Positions 35,042 through 45,028 of a stretch of 64,000 bases of DNA are shown here, piece by piece. Under the pieces are notes generated by a model. That model searched no databases. It was not told the origin of the DNA and saw only the letters and a list, made by a program, of their open reading frames with translations. Source of the stretch: Obelidium mucronatum (Eukaryota > Chytridiomycota > Chytridiomycetes > Chytridiales > Chytriomycetaceae); assembly GCA_025765595.1 (NCBI GenBank), contig JAIVFH010000014.1, forward strand, positions 62,001 to 126,000, in the 5' to 3' direction. Both the position numbers and the translations under genes were made by a program. How positions within the stretch are numbered: position 1 is the first letter of the stretch; each line of letters begins with the position of its first letter.

Positions 35042-35734
35042 TTACTGGTTGTTTGCATCCTGAAGTTCTTGTTCCCATACTGGAAGGTTTCCGATTTTAT
35101 CCAATTGATTCTGCTCGAGTTTTTCTCCCTTGCCAAGCCGTTCCGACAACTGGTTGGCTTGGTAGATCTTCTTCTCGAGCGCCTTGATTTTCTTCTCCTT
35201 GGCGGTCAGTCTGGATCCAGAGGCTGGCGGCAGCAGATCGATCCTGTCAGCTTCAATCCACTTTAACCCAACGCCACTTTTTCGTCGAATTTCATTCTTT
35301 TCAGTTCCAGAAACTCGTGGCCGGTACTTGTCTCCAAACAAAGCCTTGCATTCCTCCTGTGTCCGATACCGCAATATGTCATAGTGCGAATTTCTTGTTC
35401 CGTAAGAATCCCTCAATGAATGGAGATCATTCAAGCTTAATTGTCTGTCTTTCGACGTTGCTGATTCCCCATTGATGATCTGCACACACACTCCCAGCTT
35501 CGTCAGTCGGCTTTGTACTTTTGCAGAATTGGAAGCAAGTGTCAACACTGTAACACTGGATGCCGCGTTTTCGCCGACTAGAAAGTTGATTGCCAGAGTG
35601 TCGATGCCTCTCGAATCTCCAACCAGGAACCGGTGTCCCTCGGCCAGGCCGGCCCTGATCAAAGGTGTATAATGTTCGTCAAAGTATTCGGCATCGGCGT
35701 CAAGAGGCCCTGAAATGAATGCAATCTTGGACAT
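35042..35734 (-). CDS. SLOG/YspA-like Rossmann-fold protein with coiled-coil tail
   Basis: Single exon, 230 aa, starting MSKIAFISGPLD. The first about 100 residues look like a nucleotide-binding Rossmann fold of the SLOG/DUF2493 type (ISGPLD..., then FLVGDSRGIDTLAINFLVGE). That superfamily binds nucleotide-derived ligands or signals. The C-terminus (about 180-230) is a charged coiled coil, KEKKIKALEKKIYQANQLSE, then a KLEQNQLDKI stretch like those seen in several RNA-related factors. No catalytic motif is certain. It is convergent with the GH26-like gene (158 bp between stop codons). It is one of the few intronless genes here. Confidence 0.65.
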   Translation of the reverse strand: MSKIAFISGPLDADAEYFDEHYTPLIRAGLAEGHRFLVGDSRGIDTLAINFLVGENAASSVTVLTLASNSAKVQSRLTKLGVCVQIINGESATSKDRQLSLNDLHSLRDSYGTRNSHYDILRYRTQEECKALFGDKYRPRVSGTEKNEIRRKSGVGLKWIEADRIDLLPPASGSRLTAKEKKIKALEKKIYQANQLSERLGKGEKLEQNQLDKIGNLPVWEQELQDANNQ

Positions 35735-35949
35735 CGCGAGTTTGAATCGTTTTGTTTGCAAATTTTTGGTTGGTTTTTAAGTTGAAGTGGACTTGCTTAA
35801 CCACAAGCCAGAGTACAGAATATCTATATTTCAACCACATCATTCAAACAGAACCACTCAAAGATTTGGATTGGTTTCAAGGTAAAACAAGAACCTCTAC
35901 TCACAGCGAACGCCAACGTGAAGGCTCCAAATGTGTTCACCACCAGGAG

Positions 35950-35952
<3 letters not shown>

Positions 35953-35990
<38 letters not shown>
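35953..35990. repeat. (AG)n microsatellite
   Basis: About 19 perfect AG dinucleotides upstream of the SLOG-like gene; a likely length polymorphism. Confidence 0.95.
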
Positions 35991-35993
<3 letters not shown>

Positions 35994-37079
35994 TGAAGTG
36001 ATGAGAAGTGATGGAGGAACGAAGAAGGAGAAGGGGAAGAAAAAAAAAACCCAATTAGCACTTCAACTATGTTGCCCGAAACCAGCTTCAAACAATCTCT
36101 CCAAACATCCCACACCAAATCCTAACCTCGCAAACAAGCTCACTTTCCTCTTTTTTCGCAACTGCTCAAATCAATCCTCGCCTTTCAACCCAAGAGTATT
36201 CAAAACCTTCCCCAACGACATGCTCAGCAGCCCAACTATTCCTTCGATTTCTACCCGTCAATCATCCCTCTTCCGCTCGACTCTTTGTTCAATAGCTGGG
36301 ATAACGAGAAGGTAGTTCTCTAATACAAGCACATAGACTCGCATTTTCCCAACCAGTCCAAAAGAGGAACAAAATTTAAGGAGATAAAGAGGGGAGGGAT
36401 ATAAAAGAAGAGTGACCAAAGGCAAGTCAAACTGAGAAAGTTATCACACCAGAGGGGAAAAACAAAGAGAATCAAAGCAAGAAGAAAATAAAGAGAAAAT
36501 GCAAGCAAGCCCTCACCAAACGGCGCAGCAAGGAACAGAAAAGGGGGGAAAGAAGTGAAGAATGAAAAGAAACTGAGTTTCGTTAGACCCAGAAAACTTA
36601 CTGCGGCACACACATGAAACATCCTATCAACTCTAGTACGCAAAAAAAACATGCCTCCCTGACACCCAGAGGACGCTGCTCGGTCAACTCGCTCGTAAAA
36701 AGTTGGTCATCAACAACTGACACAAGAAATACAACACTCCGATTCCAATCCCACACACGAGGCCAACTCGTCCCACTATATTGACAGGGGTGGAGAATAA
36801 AAAGACCACCCCCCGCACAGCAACACATCCAAGGAGTCTCAAATACAGATATTGTCTTATGATTTTAAGGAATGAATGAAGGAGTGAGCGAACTGGTCAT
36901 ACAACCAGTAGGTGGGTTATTCGTTGCGTAACACTATTTCTATACCCCTTCCGCGCTGAAACCACACAAAAGCCCCAATCCTCGTTAAGATTCATCCCTT
37001 TTTGAGTTCAAAGAAATCCAACTAAAAAAAGACTCGGTTTCAAAGTCGCAAAAAAGCGGCGGACAAAAAAATATAACAA

Positions 37080-37390
37080 GAAAGGGGTCTCTCAGATATA
37101 CTGAGAATGCTTTTTTTTCAGTCGAGCGAGGGTACTTTTTGCCGTTGTTCAGTTATGAAGCAAACGAAAGGAACCAAACAAATCTCGCTCGATCCACTCT
37201 CCAATCCACCAGGTCTTCGACCAGTTACACGTGGTGATGAGGAGGGATAGCAGCACTTAGGGTTAGGCAAACCCCAACTTTTTACAGTCAGGGATTAGCT
37301 TGAAGCGGAGGAGACGCGTCTTGGACGCGTTTGTGCAAAGCGGGTGCGCCTAAAAAGGCACTTTTAAATTGAGAGTTGGGGGGTGCGAAG
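37080..37390 (-). ncRNA. Candidate structured RNA, possibly telomerase RNA core
   Basis: On the minus strand the sequence CCTAACCCTAA (37267-37257) is complementary to about 1.8 TTAGGG repeats, the usual length of a telomerase RNA template. Four nucleotides 5' of it ends a helix made of 37272-37279 and 37374-37381 (AGTTGGGG with its complement). That helix encloses a perfect 7-bp hairpin (37314-37330). A helix at this place would act as a template boundary. Downstream come a hairpin (37212-37222), a 9-bp pairing of TCGAGCGAG (37123-37131) with CTCGCTCGA (37184-37192), U-rich and A8 tracts, and a 6-bp hairpin (37090-37106). The ends are unknown. The family call is an inference from template and architecture only. 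Confidence 0.27.
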
Positions 37391-37645
37391 GGGCGGAAGA
37401 GAGTGGGAGGATCTGCTTCGCGTCAGTTAATTTCACAAGTTTGTATGAGCTAGGTCCAGAGCATGTTCGCTAAGTGCCAGGGGACGGAGTCGATACTATT
37501 GAGGGATATAAAGCCCCTACAGATGCTCGCTAAGTGTGTGTGACGCAGAGTGTTATGTCCGGAAGCAACATGGATTGGCAAATTTTGGGTTAAAAAAAGG
37601 CAGCCAGAACACATCAACAAAACTATTTATTACAGGTTCGCACTA

Positions 37646-40600
37646 TTACACGAGCAGCTCCATTTTATCCTTCACCCATCTGGTGTCTACAATATTAGGC
37701 CTACGCGTATGCCGGTCGGGATAATGAAGCAGCAATTGCAGAAAGTAATCCTCCCTCTTCTTCTGGTCTGTGGCCGATTTCACTGGGAAATCACTGCCAG
37801 GCGCAGCCAGCACAATATGGGTTGTCCATGGGCCAAGGACATTGGTTACTTGACCCCCTCGACACTTGATTTCAGGCTCCAGCATCCGCAATGAGTTATA
37901 TTCCTGCTCCTCTGCACTCTTTAACAAAGAAAGAATGGTATCCTGCGACTTGCTGTCATCGCCATTGTCTGCATCAATAACCACCACGCCTTCCATTGAA
38001 ATACTTTTGTTACCACCAAGCATCAGCCAAGATACCAGCACAGCATCTGTTACATCCAGATAAACGCATACATTCCTAAAGACTCGCCCTTCAACTGGTT
38101 CAACATCTAATGAGAACTTTGTTTCATAGTTTGCCAGTGTTTTCAGCTGCTTTTGGCGATATTGAATCTCATCGTGGATTCCCTTTCGCTTAATGGTCAT
38201 TGGTTTATAGCCACTCATTGTTTTAAACAGCTTTGCGAAATAAGGGAGGATGAGCACTTTTTTCTTAATCTGTTTTACCACTTACTTCTTCAAGTCCATC
38301 AACAGTAGCTTCCCTACTGAAGCTATCACCAAACTTATCATTCACTTTTTTGAAATGACGTTTTGTCTCGAACGCAGTGAAGAGCATATATCTTTTTTTG
38401 CGGATGGATTAAGAAAAATGCAAAAATTTAGGAGAAAAAAGGTTACCGAGGTTCTAGAGGCAGCCTTTCCTTTGCAGATATCGAATCTAGTACCCACATG
38501 GTCTTGACCACATCAAAAATACCTTCATTAATCAAGTTTTTGACTTTCACAACTACGACATTAATTGGCGATTAAATTATAATTGTTATGGAAACAAAAA
38601 TGTAAGTCTGTTGACTTACCAATCTTATCTGCAACAATACAAGTTGTTTTACCGGCTTTCGGATTCTGTACACACGTACCACCGTGCTTCAGAATCTCTC
38701 TCTCCAACTTATGTTTCAAACAAACCCCATCCTCCGACAAAACACTTCCAGGAATCACACAAATCTCAACCCCCTTCAAAACAGCGTCTTCCACAACCTT
38801 TTCAGCCGCCTCCAATTTAACGGCTTGATACTCTGCACCCACGACCGCAACACTCCTCGCACTCGCCCCCGGCTTTTTGGGTGAATCCCGCTTTCCTTTC
38901 ACATCCTTCTCATCTTCATTTCCAAATCGACGGCTTTGCATCCTCCCCTTGTTCCTCACAACATACTCCTCAAGCCCAGATTTCGTCAATGCATCCTCAA
39001 CTCCTTTATCCGTCCTCACACAAACAAACCGAGGAAACCGCAGCGTCCAACCCACTCCGTATTGTGTGCTTTCAACAACTTCGGCGGCCTTGACGGTGAC
39101 AACGCGGGAGTGTGATGGATGAAGAATCATGTCAGGTTTCTCTTTGCTAGAGTGCGGGTGTTGAAACCATGCAGGTGGATGAGCGTGGTCGTATGGTTGC
39201 CAATGACCGCTATTTTCATGCGCAATTTCTTCAATTTGGTTGAGAGTGTATCCGCTTCCAAACTGATTTTGGTTTAAATAAGATAAGTACATACTTTGAA
39301 AGAAAAAAAAAAATCAAGACAGAAAGATAGTACCTTGCAAAATGTGATATACTTGCGGTCTGAAAGCGGGCTAGAGTTGTCCAATACAGCACACATGAAA
39401 TGACTCAATTTGCCACCACGTCGACCAGTACCGTAGAAACCCCCCACCAGAACAAGATCCAAGTCATCACCCAGACTATCAATATAATCAGGCTGATGTA
39501 GTTATGTTAAAGATTTTTTTTTTGCTTCAAATCAATAAGCAGTTATTTCTCGCACCTTCACTTTTAGCCATTGACCACCACGATCGTTCAATAAATAACT
39601 GCTTTCAGGGTTCTTGATAACAATGCCTTCTTCATGGCGAACCATACTTGCATCTAATGCCTTCACCACGTCTTCTGTTGACACACCATCCGTATGTGTT
39701 AATATCTCCATCTTGAGCTTCTTTTCTTTGACGACGCTATTCAGAAGCTTGTATCGGTCAACCAATGGACTTTCAAGAAGGCCGCGCCCATTATAGTACA
39801 AAATGTCGAAAACAATGTAGACTGGTTTTGAGGACGCCGATTCTCCTTCCGTGTTGAATAAATTGGCTGCTGTTTTAAGAGCTCCAAAGCTCTCAAAGAG
39901 ACCAGTTGCAACATTGAATGACATCATCTCGCCATCTAAAATACAGCTGACCAAGAAGAACCATTCTTTTTTAACAAACAACAAAAGTTGGGAATATAGA
40001 ACAAAGAGTCGGCCTACTTTTCAGTCTGTGGAATAAAGCAATCATGAATGCATTGGGCAAGCTTTTCGTCCTTGTATCCACCGTATAAATGAGTGTAGTC
40101 CTTGGCGTTTCTGCTGAACCACTTGTAGTTCCCACCTGAAGGAATTTCAATGAATATGGGGTTCGAAAGTCTAAAGAAGCCCTCAGACACCAGCACTCAC
40201 TCACCCGATTTGTGAAGCTGCATTCTTTCTCCATCCAATTTTGTTTCAACCCAAAACGTTTTCCCTTGTCGTGCTTTTTCAACATCATTGAGAGATTTCA
40301 CACTTTTCGAGAGCATTGGTTTGAAAGGAAAGTTGAGAGAGACGTTCTGGGAGGAGAAACAATGGCCAGGAGATCGAATTAGCAAGCATGCGGAACAGAT
40401 TATCTGCAACAAGTGTGTTTACCGATGATGAAATCACAGAAACCGACAAATCAGCAAGATCTATTGCCACGCGACTAAGACTAGAAGTAATATTGTATAA
40501 ATCTTGCGCTTCCTGAAAGACGAATCAGTCATCAATGGATTGCGTTGTGGTTGCTGGCATGCCACATTACAGGATGCCACGAATCAAAGATGGTTTTTTC

Positions 40601-41311
40601 CGTTATTCCCAGCTTCATTTCTTTAAGAATAATACGCGCCAGCCATTTGTGTTCAAGCGGGGACATTTGCTGGACCCAGCCCTGAATGACTTTGTTGCGA
40701 TCGAGACTGGGCATTTTGATTAAAACAACAAAGAAGCAAAATTGAGGAAAAAACCCCCCACATGGACTCGGCGGCCACAAGACTGTTGATAGCGCCGTCG
40801 ATGGCGTCGATGTCAACGGCGTCCAGCGGCGCGTGGCCGCCGATGCGGTCGCGCACGACGGCAAACAGCGTTGCGGCAAAGTCTGCGGCGGCGGCGCCGT
40901 GCACGGGGTTGCGCCAGTCGAGCAGGCGCGCGGCGTCCGCGGTGCTTTCGGGGGGGGGGGGGGGGGGGGGGGGGGGGAGTTCGTTAGGCCCAATAAACTC
41001 GTGCGTTTACGCCAACGCCAACGCACCCGTCGATGCCCAGCGCCGTTGCATACAGCCGCGCGAGCACCTTCTCCTTGATGTTGAGCACGCGCTGGTCGAG
41101 ATGCGGAAGCAGCAGCGACAGCACCACAAGCCCGTTCTATTTGGGTGTAGTGTAAGTCAACTGAACCACAATGCTGCCACTCTACAGTTCGCCAAAGAAA
41201 CACCTTGCGATCCGTCAGCAGGCCCGCCACTATCTTTTTCTTGCTTGCATGCCCCTTGGTTCGTTGGATTGTGTCCAGAACTTTACAAAAACTCAGGAAT
41301 GTCTGTCCCAT
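37646..41311 (-). CDS. LIG4: DNA ligase IV
   Basis: Thirteen exons: 41204-41311, 41027-41136, 40762-40944, 40571-40706, 40423-40512, 40205-40346, 40018-40135, 39556-39946, 39334-39492, 38620-39262, 38447-38552, 38286-38391 and 37646-38230 (2877 nt, 958 aa). It seals double-strand breaks in non-homologous end joining. The adenylation lysine is Lys245 in ETKLDGERMQL. Other ligase motifs: CILDGEMMSF, VFDILYYNG, EGIVIKNPES and GGQWLKVK. The OB-fold is GGFYGTGRRGGKLSHF to GWTLRFPRF. Two C-terminal BRCT domains follow (from about residue 600), as needed for XRCC4/Lif1 binding. Exons 2-3 are GC-rich. The donor at 40761 (AT|GTGGGG) and the acceptor at 39263 were fixed by frame. Intron 2 holds a 28-nt G/C homopolymer. 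Confidence 0.96.
40950..40977. repeat. 28-nt poly-G tract in a LIG4 intron
   Basis: An uninterrupted G run on the plus strand (C on the gene strand), starting 6 nt outside the intron 2 acceptor of LIG4. It can form a G-quadruplex and is prone to length change. Confidence 0.9.
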
Positions 41312-41388
41312 CGATAAAGGAAAAGATTAATATTGTAACTTATTTATTAAATATTTACTCTGATATTTACTGAATGGATTATTTATTT

Positions 41389-44203
41389 TCATCTACTTAT
41401 CATTTTCTCCCTCTCCAAAGCCAACAACTCAACGCGTTCCTTGATATCCGTAAACTCATTAATCACAAGATGAAAGTCCTGATACGTCAATCTATAGAGA
41501 ACACACGGCAACGCAGCTTGACACGTGGCCGTCCGCAATGTTTTCGTAATCAAAGAAACTTCTCCAAAGTAGGAACCGTCATAGAGACTAACCACCTTGA
41601 CGCCATGAACAAACACATCCACCTTCCCAGACAGGATAAAATACATGTCCAATCCAGAATCCCCTTGCTTCGTAATACAATCCCCAGGAATGAAATATCG
41701 CGCATGCAACTTATTCGCAATGCGATTGAAAAAGATTTCATCACGTCCGTCTCTCGCATCCCGTTTCAAGAAGGGAACCTTTTCAATCAAATACCGCGTA
41801 TTATGCATGGATATCTCAGATCGCAAGGACTCATTCATATCCGCTAGCAATGTATCTTCTTCAAAGTACTTTCCACGGTATTTGGTCTCATAATATTGGA
41901 CAAGTTTCTGCTTGGTTTCCTCACTCAAATTCCTCCACTTTACGTAATCATTCAACTCTTCCATTTTCTGGTTATAAAGCCGTCCCGATGGATTCACAGA
42001 CGTGAACGCCGACGACAGATACCCCACAAACGCCGCATACAAGACAGCACCCATCAAGATGAATGCGATCGAAAAAAGCTGCTCATTCAACGTCTGTGGT
42101 TTGAACGACATTGGGAACATGTTTCCAGTCGCTTGGAAAAATGTCCATACATAAAACTTCCAGAGTGAGGCTTCGTCGATTGTGAGCCATACTTGACCCC
42201 ACCCCAAAAACTCATTTCGCCGTCCAATATAGTAAATAATACAGGCATTTATGTGAATGTATGCAAGTATCGCGAAGGAGAGGGGGAGAACGTCGATTGC
42301 TCCCTTCCCCAGCAAATTTTCAAGGTATATTCTTGCACGAATGTATACCGCACAGCGAGTGAATATTGCCGGCAATTGCCTAACGCGAATCAGTTTGAAT
42401 ATGAGAAAGAATGCGGAAGAGTGGTGCTCCATGAAAAAGAGCTCAAAGGGAATCTGTGGGTGTTAAAAAATGAAAGCTCCATTAAAAGCCAAAAATAAAA
42501 ATAAAAAAAGACAAAAATTAAGACAAGAAATAAAAGAAAAAATATCACTCAACTATCGACAACAAGTCCCAGAAAAACTGCTTCGCCATCCAAACCTGAA
42601 CCCAATCCTTCAATAGCGGTCTCTCATTCTCATACTCCTTCAACGAACACATTACATTGGTCACCCCCGACAACGGCGTCACACTACAAAACAAAGAATC
42701 CAGCAAGAAAACCACAGTCAACCCAATGCTAACGTTCATTGCATACCGCGTCTCCAACACTTCATTATATCCTGCCAGAAACGGAATCACACCCAACGCT
42801 GCCACCAACACCCAGCTAAAACACAAATCCCAAAACGTGCTGAATCGGGATTTGGGGTGTAACCCATTCACATTGAAGTTAATTGCGTCCAAATCAGATC
42901 TCTCGAAATGTTCAAGCGCGATTTTTAGACCTTTGGCGTCGTATTTGGGGATAAGGAATTTGGATTTGAAGTATACAGGCTTCTTTACGGTTGATGCTGT
43001 TCTCTTGACTTCCTTTTGTGGTGGGGCCGTCGGGGTTTGTTCCGGGTTGCCGCATGTTTGAGGTTGTTGCTGTTGCTGTTGCTGTTGTCTCGTTGATGGT
43101 TGGCGAGACGTTGCCATGGATACAATTACTTTCTTTGTTTCTGTGACTTGGCGTGACGTTTGTCGTGAATGGTTGGGCTTCTTTGCAGAATTGTGGTACT
43201 CTAGTGCATGATCTGATTTAACTTCGGCATTTTCAAGCTTCATCTTTGACGGGCGAGGTTTTGTTGACATTGGGGATGGTGATATGGCTATGGAGGGAGG
43301 TGGTGTTCCATCGTGGTTCAACGAAACTTGCGATGTATTCACGCACAAAGAGGAATTGGTAGAGTCAGAGGATATGGATTCAGTTTTTCGTTGATTTTGT
43401 TTTTCCCATGGTGGGGCTGAAGATGAGAGTGGCTGTTGTTGATGAGGCTTTTGAAGTCTTATGGCTGGAGAAATCGTGCTTGTTGGGGATGGAGGAACAA
43501 CAGACAATGAAAATCGTTTGTTGTAAGCCGGGATTATAATTGGAATCTCCTCTGTTGGATCGGTATCGTCTACACTGTTTGGCGTCAATCCCCGACCGCC
43601 ATTGCCTGCATCTGATTTGCCTCTGGCCGGTCTTTTTAACGTATCAGGCACGTTTTGCAGATAAGAAGCATTCGAATAATTATTATGATCATATTGGGGT
43701 GCTCCGTTCGTTGGAACTTGATACGCGTAGATGCTTTGCCCCGATTCAATTGTAGAATCAATATTCGCGAAGCGGGCTGCAATGCTTGGATTTCGCTTTA
43801 GTATCGTTCGTTTAATTCCCCGTGTAATGTTTGCGGCGAGACTAGTACTGGCCGCGTTCAATGAAGAAGAGGTTTTTCCTTTGGCATCAAATAAGGATAC
43901 TGGTACGGTATTTTTGGTATCCTCCTTTGCATAATCTTCGCCGTCCCATCGAATATCAAATTGGTTTCCAACACTCGTAGAAGGAGAGCTTATATCTTTT
44001 CGCGAGGTTCCCGGAATAGATGCCGAAGATGCGATCAAGTTGGTTATAGATGCCACAACACTGACAATTCCACTTTGAGGAATAGGGGCAGAGCCACCCA
44101 GCATATTGATCAGCTTTTCAGTCTTGCTTAAAACATTGGCTCGAAATTCTAAAAGCTCATCAAGTAGTTGGCTTTGCAACTCGGGGTGTACACTTGGAAC
44201 CAT
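41389..44203 (-). CDS. HCN/CNG-type cyclic-nucleotide-binding cation channel with unusual pore
   Basis: Exons 42554-44203 and 41389-42453 give 2715 nt (904 aa). The first about 420 residues are disordered (Ser/Thr, Gln runs). Then come membrane segments S1-S6 (about 450-690). WDLLSIIPFELFF, formed across the intron, is the S2-S3 region typical of HCN/EAG channels. The C-linker (YVKWRNLSEETKQKLVQYYE) leads to a cyclic-nucleotide-binding domain with YFGEVSLITKTLRTATCQA, including the phosphate-cassette Glu and the Arg-Thr-Ala. The pore loop reads WTFFQATGNMFPMSF (653-667), so the potassium GYG filter is replaced by TGNM. S4 has few basic residues. The channel is probably gated by cAMP/cGMP, perhaps in zoospore sensing. 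Selectivity is unknown. Confidence 0.88.
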
Positions 44204-44424
44204 GTGTGGTGGTGTGAGGGATCAACACAAGAGATTTCCACGTGGTTTTCTAAAGTCAATGAGGTTGGAAATGAGGTTATTAAGGGGGAACAAAAAGCAC
44301 GATACAGTGTTAAAAACAAGTTGAGAATGAAGTATAAAAAAGTAAGTAAAAAATATTGTGCTGTGCCACCCGAACTCTTTTTTGGAATCACTGACCCACA
44401 AGAGCAGCAAAAAAACTAGATCAT

Positions 44425-44967
44425 ATGGGAAAAGTTCATCGCTTGTATTTAGACGAGATCCCGGAGAGTCTTGCATTGCATTCGACACTCAAGAGTGTTC
44501 ACGTTCGAGTGCCACCCGCTGCCAGCATTGGTGCGGCAGCACACATGGAAGAAGCAAGTCCAAGTAAGCAGTATCATTCGATTCGACCGAAAGGCAAGAT
44601 TTTTCAGTGTCAGAGCTGCAAGATGCACCTTTCGCATTCGTTTGCTGGCAACGTAATGTCAACATCGTTTACAGTGCGTATAACATAACAATGCGCTGAA
44701 AGCAAGGAGCTAAAGTGATTAAAAAATTAACAACAGGGTCTTCATGGCAGAGCGTCTTTGGTGAAAACTGTGTTCAACATTTGTATCATGGAACCTCAGA
44801 AAAGACACATGACAACAGGAAATCATATTGTGTCTGACATATCGTGTCTTGGATGCAACAAAGTGGTCGGTTGGAAGTACATAAAAGCCGATCAAGCCTC
44901 ACAAAAGTACAAAGAGGGGCATTTTTTGCTTGAAAGCAATCTGGTCGATCCCATCCAGCCCAGTTGA
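44425..44967 (+). CDS. Yippee-family zinc-binding protein
   Basis: Exons 44425-44673 and 44737-44967 give 480 nt (159 aa). The Yippee domain is formed by two CxxC knuckles, FQCQSCKMHL and DISCLGCNKVVGWKY, with the conserved FTGLHGRASLVKTVFN across the intron and SQKYKEGHFLLE at the end. It folds as a single zinc-bridged beta-tent. Family members (yeast Moh1, animal YPEL) are conserved across eukaryotes, and YPEL5 is a GID/CTLH E3 subunit. The N-terminal 55 residues are an extension with LHSTLKSVHVRV and no known fold. The gene is divergent from the channel gene (221 bp). Confidence 0.92.
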
Positions 44968-45028
44968 AAAAAAAGACGGATGAAATAAAAGTAGTAAAGT
45001 AGTATGCACATTCACAAAAGTCACAACG

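Larger units (their letters stand above)
35735..37645. other. 1.9-kb gene-poor gap
   Basis: This is the only long stretch without a convincing protein gene. It contains an AG microsatellite, a minus-strand hydrophobic ORF without a start (36684 to about 36870), several hairpins and inverted repeats at 37083-37384, and a telomere-like 11-mer at 37257-37267. The rest is A-rich, low-information sequence. Confidence 0.7.

Noticed and set aside
35752..36315. Plus-strand ORF with an Arg-Glu run
   Set aside because: The run is the AG microsatellite read in frame; nothing else supports a gene.
36320..36652. Minus-strand Phe/Leu-rich ORF in the gap
   Set aside because: It is a translation of A/G-rich low-complexity sequence, without conserved motif or splice context.
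37201..37645. tRNA, 5S rRNA or U-snRNA in the gap
   Set aside because: I looked for A/B-box, Sm-site and U1-U6 signatures on both strands and found none that fit.
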